Below, piece by piece: positions 39,010-42,716 of a stretch of 42,716 bases of DNA (positions are counted from its first letter, which is position 1; each line of letters opens with the position of its first letter). A program made the translations under genes and the position numbers. Source of the stretch: a virus; the IMG/VR virus record IMGVR_UViG_3300028378_000004, positions 1-42,716 of that record. One strand, 5' to 3'. The notes under the pieces were generated by a model that had not been told where the DNA came from, searched no databases, and saw only the letters and a program-made list of their open reading frames with translations.

Positions 39010-39596
39010 GCTTGCACCTCGCTTACCAGTCGCTTAAGGGTGCGTAGCTTGCCCTCTGCGGCCTTTATATGTTCTAAGGCTCGCTCAGGTCCGATCTTGG
39101 CAAGCAGGGCGGCCATGGCGTCTGTGTGGTCCTCGTGGGGTGTGCTGGTTGGGTTAATGCACTGCTTGCAGCGGTATTCTATACCATGAGGGCGAGCGCG
39201 GTGCTTATGGAAAGCTTTAAGAGGCTTCAGCTTGTGGCATTCTGTGCAGGTTGCTTGCCCGTCTGTAATAGTACGTGTTACAGGGCGGCCTGGTTTTTTG
39301 GAGGGCTTGCAGGACAGACAGGTCTTGGCGACTCCATAACGCTGGGTGTTATCTGGCTTAAACTCCCACCTAAACTTGTTTTCCAGACATTGAGTGCATT
39401 GTATAGTGCCATCTGCGTTGGGCAGGCGTATTGTTTTACCGCGCCATTTTGGGTAGGTGCCCCTCTTAAAAGCAATAGCGACCTCTTCAGCCGGGTGGCC
39501 AGTGAGCTCTGCGATAGCCACATAAGATAGGTTTGGGTTGTCATTAAAGAGCTTGTTACAGTAACTGTAAAATACCATTGTGTCGTAAGCATCCAT
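39006..39596 (-). CDS. Two-zinc-finger protein, 196 aa
   Basis: ATG 39596 follows AAAGGAGG and lies about 20 bases after the predicted start of transcription, so the longer in-frame extension to 39797 is rejected. Two C-x2-C...C-x2-C modules (CTQCLENKF...CLSC; CTECHKLKPLKAF...CKQC) follow an N-terminal helical region that may bind DNA (SYVAIAELTGHPAEEVAIAF). The second module matches the one in the next gene. Confidence 0.75.
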   Translation of the reverse strand: MDAYDTMVFYSYCNKLFNDNPNLSYVAIAELTGHPAEEVAIAFKRGTYPKWRGKTIRLPNADGTIQCTQCLENKFRWEFKPDNTQRYGVAKTCLSCKPSKKPGRPVTRTITDGQATCTECHKLKPLKAFHKHRARPHGIEYRCKQCINPTSTPHEDHTDAMAALLAKIGPERALEHIKAAEGKLRTLKRLVSEVQA

Positions 39597-39621
39597 GATT
39601 TTACCTCCTTTAGTTGGTGGG

Positions 39622-39650
39622 ACTATAGCATAGCTGAGGCTGTTTGTTAA
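39622..39650 (-). promoter_or_regulatory. Sigma70-like promoter for the zinc-finger operon
   Basis: Minus-strand TTAACA (39645-39650), 17-base spacer, TATAGT (39622-39627). Leads to ATG 39596 with a short leader containing AAAGGAGG. Confidence 0.6.
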
Positions 39651-40262
39651 CGATATAATTACTAAGTTTTTGGGTTTTTTAGAGGTATGTTTTTTGTGGG
39701 CTAAAGTGCCTATGATTCTAGGGGGTTGCGAGGTTGGGCAGTTATCTAAGTAAAAAGATATAACAGAACGTACTTTAAAGTTTCTGAGTAATACCAAGGT
39801 GTTAGGTAGGCTGTAGTGTTAAAAGTAAGTTTGAAACAAATAAAGGCCCTTTTTTCAATATCCAACACAGGGTATTAAAACGGATAACCATAAATCCGCC
39901 AGTATTAAGTAAATGGAATTCAATCTGGGCTGAGTAATTCTAAAAAACCATACTATTTGTACTATTAACACTTCTAAAAGAAATATATATATAGGGCCTA
40001 TTCCTTACTGGTTGGGCATCCGTGGCCGTTTGACCTAAAATCCTTCAACGGAAATAATGTCGAAAATTTCAACGGGATTTACTTCTAAACCGTGTTTTTC
40101 ACCTAATCTCAACTATAACTAATATATATTCATCTTCTTGCATGTCTTGAAAGTTATAAAAGATACTATCATACTTAGATATAATCCAGCTTTTGTTATA
40201 TATTAGACCTTGCATATATAGGAATAAGCGTTAGGTGAAAAAAATGAACTTTAGGTGAAATG
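39651..40262. other. AT-rich non-coding region with iterons; candidate replication origin
   Basis: More than 600 bases without a credible gene in an otherwise packed genome. TTAGGTGAAA occurs as direct copies at 40231-40240 and 40251-40260 and inverted at 40097-40106. TTCAACGG is repeated near 40044 and 40069. Several TATATA tracts lie in between (39983-39992, 40122-40129, 40196-40202, 40215-40220). Repeated protein sites plus easily melted DNA are the usual make-up of a phage origin. No function is proven. Confidence 0.5.
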
Positions 40263-40292
40263 AAAAAGGCCTTAAATTAGCTTTAAGGCCTT
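40258..40292 (-). terminator. Intrinsic terminator at the end of the rightmost operon
   Basis: Minus strand: AAGGCCTTAAA (40282-40292), loop GCTAA, TTTAAGGCCTT (40266-40276) followed by a further TTT, then CATTTC. An 11-bp perfect stem. It lies 30 bases after the stop at 40322 and separates the rightmost operon from the AT-rich region. Confidence 0.8.
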
Positions 40293-40321
40293 AATTGTAG
40301 CTTATTAGGTTATATTACCCC

Positions 40322-40435
40322 TTAATCTCTTACCCACGCCAGGCAATTTTTACAGCTTTTTGGGTCCCGGCGACCGGCACAATTATGACAAGGGGCTGTC
40401 AGTTTCTCCAGGTGTTTGTGGTCGTTTTGTTTCAT
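40322..40435 (-). CDS. Zinc-ribbon microprotein, 37 aa
   Basis: ATG 40435 after GAGGAGG; overlaps the previous stop as ATGA. CHNC and CKNC pairs 12 residues apart make a small zinc ribbon (APCHNCAGRRDPKSCKNC). Last gene of the rightmost operon. Confidence 0.65.
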   Translation of the reverse strand: MKQNDHKHLEKLTAPCHNCAGRRDPKSCKNCLAWVRD

Positions 40436-40590
40436 TTGATCACGTCCTCCTCATGGTATAATTTACCCATACCAATTAGCACAAGGGCGTGGTCATAATC
40501 CAGACCATGGGCATCAGCAAAAGCTTGGTAAGTGAGGTAATTATTGAACCAGTCCAGGAACATTTCTTTAACACTTTCTCGCATTCTCAT
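40432..40590 (-). CDS. Small helical protein, 52 aa
   Basis: GAGGAG before ATG 40590. MRMRESVKEMFLDWFNNYLT is an amphipathic helix; the second half (FADAHGLDYDHALVLI) resembles a small helix-turn-helix-like fold. No family recognised. Confidence 0.6.
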   Translation of the reverse strand: MRMRESVKEMFLDWFNNYLTYQAFADAHGLDYDHALVLIGMGKLYHEEDVIK

Positions 40591-40602
40591 GTCTTAATAC
40601 TC

Positions 40603-40638
40603 CTCAAAAGTAAACCCCGGCCTATGCAAGCGCCGGGG
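40603..40638 (-). terminator. GC hairpin with T-rich tail inside the rightmost operon
   Basis: Minus strand CCCCGGC (40632-40638), 10-base loop, GCCGGGG (40615-40621), then TTTACTTTT. It stands between the 49-aa and 52-aa genes, ending at the ribosome site of the latter. A leaky or regulated terminator is likely. Confidence 0.65.
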
Positions 40639-40651
40639 ACAGGTTTAAGCA

Positions 40652-40801
40652 TTACTCGTGTAGCTTCTCCATTACAGCGAGCTCAAAATCTTGGTACGTT
40701 TCTTTGGCCAACCTCATATAGTTAAAAGCGTTTTTCTTGTCAAGTGCCACTGATAGCTGCTCCCACTGACCCTCACGGTAGATCATTACAAAGTAATTCA
40801 T
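40652..40801 (-). CDS. Hypothetical protein, 49 aa
   Basis: AAAGGAG before ATG 40801. MNYFVMIYREGQWEQLSVAL, then a helix ending ELAVMEKLHE. Looks like a small alpha/beta domain; no family recognised. Confidence 0.62.
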   Translation of the reverse strand: MNYFVMIYREGQWEQLSVALDKKNAFNYMRLAKETYQDFELAVMEKLHE

Positions 40802-40816
40802 AACTTAGAGCTCCTT

Positions 40817-41140
40817 TTAAAAGTCTTGAATGATAACACCACCGTCGAAAGTAATAACGCTTGTGTGATCCTGCAGGTAGTCAAGGGCCTGGGCCTCCTG
40901 TAATCCTGCAACCTCCAGCTCTTCGTAGCCTTGCTGCTCTGCAGCCTCTAGGGCCGTGTCATACTCCGAAAACTCACAGCACAAGGCGATAACGTCAAGC
41001 TCAAAGCCAGTGCCACAATCATCCTCTAACTGCTCCAGATAGTCAAAGAGGGCTTTTAAACCATCATAGGTGAAGTTGTCCAAGCGGTTATGGTCTCGGA
41101 AAGCGTCGATAAACTGGGAAAAATTGATTGTTTGTTTCAT
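40817..41140 (-). CDS. Conserved phage hypothetical protein, acidic, 107 aa
   Basis: GAGGAG before the ATG. LFDYLEQLEDDCGTGFELDVIALCCEFSEY (about residues 30-59) is a signature of a small acidic phage and prophage protein of unknown function; it ends GGVIIQDF as relatives do. The strong negative charge would fit a DNA mimic or inhibitor, but that is speculation. Confidence 0.75.
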   Translation of the reverse strand: MKQTINFSQFIDAFRDHNRLDNFTYDGLKALFDYLEQLEDDCGTGFELDVIALCCEFSEYDTALEAAEQQGYEELEVAGLQEAQALDYLQDHTSVITFDGGVIIQDF

Positions 41141-41143
41141 GGT

Positions 41144-41206
41144 TCATCTCCTCATCATGGCCAGGCAACAGCCTAGCAGGGATATTAAAAGCAGAAATTC
41201 AAACAC
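41144..41206 (-). CDS. Possible 20-aa hydrophobic peptide, GTG start
   Basis: GTG 41206 lies six bases after GGAGG and overlaps the previous stop. The peptide is one hydrophobic stretch (FEFLLLISLLGCCLAMM) ending RR. It fills the gap between two genes, but its size makes it uncertain. Confidence 0.4.
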   Translation of the reverse strand: MFEFLLLISLLGCCLAMMRR

Positions 41207-41372
41207 CACAAGCCTCCAGGAACCGGGCCCGGTCAAAAGCTGGGTTGTCAGATTGCAGGTGAAAAGCAAAGTCCTGACAGAGGCGCCGGTGGTACTCTCT
41301 TTCCGCTCCAGGATTGCAGGCATAAGCGGTTTTCAAGGTCTGTGCAATCAATACATAGTCTTTTCTTTTCAT
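41199..41372 (-). CDS. Conserved phage hypothetical protein, 57 aa
   Basis: ATG 41372 rather than the TTG nine bases earlier, with GAGGAG upstream. Starts MKRKDYVLIAQTLKTA and ends FDRARFLEACGV, both recurring in small phage proteins of unknown function. Confidence 0.72.
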   Translation of the reverse strand: MKRKDYVLIAQTLKTAYACNPGAEREYHRRLCQDFAFHLQSDNPAFDRARFLEACGV

Positions 41373-41415
41373 AATCTTCAAGCTCCTCTGTTGGTTGTTT
41401 ATCTTGCCTCATCAG

Positions 41416-41449
41416 GCCCGGGCCGGTCCCGGGCGACGCCTAGCGGCGT
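41416..41449. other. Two adjacent GC-rich hairpins between genes
   Basis: GCCCGGG/CCCGGGC (41416-41434) and ACGCC/GGCGT (41436-41449) are side by side in the 86-base gap between the genes at 41199 and 41459. No T-run follows on either strand, so this is an RNA or DNA structure rather than a clear terminator. Confidence 0.5.
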
Positions 41450-41458
41450 TTCGGCGGT

Positions 41459-41860
41459 TTATTCAACAAAGGCTTTTAAAACCTCTTTTGCCTCCTCCAA
41501 GGCTTCAGGTAGCAGGTCGTTGGCAATCTCTGTCAAATACGTGTTATCGCTGCCTGGGTAGTTCGCTTCTATACCCCATAATGAGGTATTATCAGTCAAA
41601 CAGACCCCATTCTTATACACTGACAGCACAACACCACAATAAAACCACTCATCACCAAACCAGGCTTGCCGGGCTTCTAAGAGCTTGTCTTGTTGCTCAT
41701 CACTACAGCCGGCGATATCCTGGTCCGTATTATGGTAATCGTCGTCATCTATATGGCTGTCAATGTCGTGCTCAATAGTAGCCCGGACCACAAACCCCTC
41801 AACCTCTGTGCTTACAGTGTCGTCAATGCACACATAGTCGTCAAACGTTTCTTTAAACAT
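41459..41860 (-). CDS. Conserved phage hypothetical protein, 133 aa
   Basis: AAAGGAG before the ATG. Acidic N-terminal half (DIDSHIDDDDYHNTD), then FGDEWFYCGVVLSVYKNGV and SLWGIEANYPG, words that recur in a phage protein family of unknown function. Probably an early protein. Confidence 0.75.
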   Translation of the reverse strand: MFKETFDDYVCIDDTVSTEVEGFVVRATIEHDIDSHIDDDDYHNTDQDIAGCSDEQQDKLLEARQAWFGDEWFYCGVVLSVYKNGVCLTDNTSLWGIEANYPGSDNTYLTEIANDLLPEALEEAKEVLKAFVE

Positions 41861-41873
41861 GATTTACGCTCCT

Positions 41874-42143
41874 TTAATCTCTGTAAATATCAATAGTAAC
41901 TTTAGGATCATAAGACTTGCCGATATACAGTGTGCCAGCATTTGAAAAGCAGATGCAATATACCCGGCGCCATACTCTGTCAACCATGACCATGTAAGGG
42001 GTGGGCAACCGGCGCCCGTACCCGCTAGCAGTCTGGCCGCTGCGAGGTGTTTCGGTCTCTTTAATATGCAGGCCTTGTGTTAGGTAGCAGTTATAACCGC
42101 CTTGCCCGTCGTCTTGCTTGGTCTGTAAATAAGCTTTTAACAT
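41874..42143 (-). CDS. Conserved phage hypothetical protein, 89 aa; first early gene
   Basis: AAGGAG before the ATG. PTPYMVMVDRVWRRVYCICF and GTLYIGKSYD look like a small beta-sheet protein found in other phages without known function. It is the first gene behind the rightmost promoter (42175-42203), so it is likely among the earliest made after infection. Confidence 0.75.
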   Translation of the reverse strand: MLKAYLQTKQDDGQGGYNCYLTQGLHIKETETPRSGQTASGYGRRLPTPYMVMVDRVWRRVYCICFSNAGTLYIGKSYDPKVTIDIYRD

Positions 42144-42174
42144 GATTGTTTTCTCCTTTGTTTAAGTTGATAGA

Positions 42175-42203
42175 AGTATATCGAAATACTATACAAGTGT
42201 CAA
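42175..42203 (-). promoter_or_regulatory. Strong sigma70-like promoter of the rightmost early operon
   Basis: Minus-strand TTGACA (42198-42203), 17-base spacer, TATACT (42175-42180). The predicted leader to ATG 42143 is about 25 bases. Confidence 0.75.
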
Positions 42204-42238
42204 GTGCTTAACATCATTTAATTGCTTTTTATTTCGTC

Positions 42239-42359
42239 GTGATCCGAGCAGACCGAGCAGACCAAGGCGACCAAGGCGACCAAGGCGACCAAGGTGACCA
42301 AGGCGACCAAGGCGACCAAGGCGACCAAGGCGACCAAGGCGACCAGGTACCCGGATCAC
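42239..42359. repeat. 9-bp tandem repeat array between inverted arms
   Basis: Eleven 9-mers in a row at 42245-42343: two CGAGCAGAC then nine CAAGGYGAC (one with T at the variable base, the rest C). The array is framed by GTGATCCG (42239-42246) and its inverted copy CGGATCAC (42352-42359). It lies just upstream of the first early promoter. Candidates are an iteron origin, a partition or packaging site, or a regulator array. Confidence 0.85.
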
Positions 42360-42716
42360 ACCGCAATCCCCCATATCCAGGCTATTAAGCTGTTTCGGAC
42401 CATACCAGGCCAGAACCGGGCTTCGAGGTTGCTCCACAAGGCACGTTCTCTTGTAAGTCCATAGGAAAGGCTGCAGGGAATCCAGGAGATTCCAGGCGAT
42501 TAAGGGGGGGAGGGCCTTTTTTCTGTGAGGCTGAGGGGGTTGGGGGATATGTACCGGGGCCGGGCGTCATCTATTAATGACATCACAAACGATTTGTTTC
42601 TCAGACCCCTAATATTGTAAACCCCTTGTCATTATAACTTTTCCCTTATAAAATCCCTCAAAATGTATAACCCCTACAAACTATTGTACCCACCCATACA
42701 AGTCCTTGCACACACC
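42360..42716. other. Non-coding right end
   Basis: No convincing gene in these 357 bases. There is a GGAATC/GATTCC inverted repeat near 42479-42495, a long purine run near 42504-42515 followed by CTTTTTT, and an AT-rich last 120 bases with repeated CCCCT and TATAA words. This may be where divergent gene arms meet. Confidence 0.5.
42626..42652 (+). promoter_or_regulatory. Weak candidate plus-strand promoter pointing out of the window
   Basis: TTGTCA (42626-42631), only 15 bases, then TATAAA (42647-42652). The surrounding sequence resembles the minus-strand promoter at 38585-38612 (both have CCCCTTGxCATTATAA). Short spacing makes it doubtful. Confidence 0.3.

Noticed and set aside
39597-39797. 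N-terminal extension of the two-zinc-finger protein
   Set aside because: The extension would contain the promoter at 39622-39650; a strong ribosome site supports ATG 39596.
39651-40262. tRNA or other structured RNA gene in the AT-rich gap
   Set aside because: No cloverleaf or anticodon arm could be drawn; the repeats fit an origin better.
42189-42437. Minus-strand frame with Gly-Arg-Leu repeats resembling collagen
   Set aside because: It is a by-product of the 9-bp repeat array, starts at a GTG without a ribosome site and runs into the promoter at 42175-42203.

Overview
The window is a piece of a tailed double-stranded DNA phage genome, most likely a podovirus-like phage of a proteobacterium. 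This rests on gene content and layout: virion genes on the plus strand, then about 28 kb of tightly packed replication and early genes on the minus strand, many starting with ATGA stop/start overlaps and strong AGGAGG ribosome sites. No portal, capsid, terminase, lysis, integrase or tRNA gene is visible, so the genome continues outside the window. The host cannot be fixed from the sequence.

Left arm (1-13958, plus strand): the end of a virion protein gene, an 861-residue tail-type protein with a Cys-rich Ig-like C-terminus, a small zinc-ribbon protein, then three genes in the size order of the ejected internal virion proteins of T7-like phages (332, 436 and 2698 residues). The last is a giant polyvalent protein with two zincin metallopeptidase domains (HEFLH and HELLH), an ADP-ribosyltransferase-like domain between them, a ParB-like GHEGRHR motif and hydrophobic segments at both ends. 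It meets the minus-strand genes tail to tail at about 13.95 kb.

Replication and nucleotide block (13.9-30.9 kb, minus strand): read in transcription order (right to left) it holds a family A DNA polymerase with 3'-5' exonuclease, a Cas4/AddB-like iron-sulfur nuclease, an HNH nuclease, a VRR-NUC nuclease, a CCA-enzyme-like HD protein plus an RlaP-type nucleotidyltransferase, a ClpX-type zinc finger, an SNF2-like helicase, a gp32-like candidate ssDNA-binding protein, a 67-residue Acb2-type anti-CBASS sponge, a HTH protein, an archaeo-eukaryotic-type primase fused to a P-loop helicase, a dATP/dGTP diphosphohydrolase-family protein, a DUF4406 protein and a metallophosphoesterase.

Early accessory block (30.9-42.1 kb, minus strand): about forty small genes. 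They include many CxxC zinc-ribbon proteins, a run of related coiled-coil proteins, single-membrane-span microproteins, two XRE-type HTH proteins, a DUF7666-like protein with long Ala/Ser repeats, a PH-domain fragment and a sliding-clamp C-terminal fragment. Most have no known function; early host takeover or counter-defence is the reasonable guess.

Control: the few real gaps between minus-strand genes nearly all hold a sigma70-like promoter (TTGACA, 16-18 bp, TATACT-like) or a GC hairpin with a T-rich tail. Two promoters share a 14-bp palindrome that looks like an operator. Two gaps look like replication or partition sites: an AT-rich stretch with TTAGGTGAAA iterons (39.65-40.26 kb) and eleven 9-bp tandem repeats between inverted GTGATCCG arms (42.24-42.36 kb).
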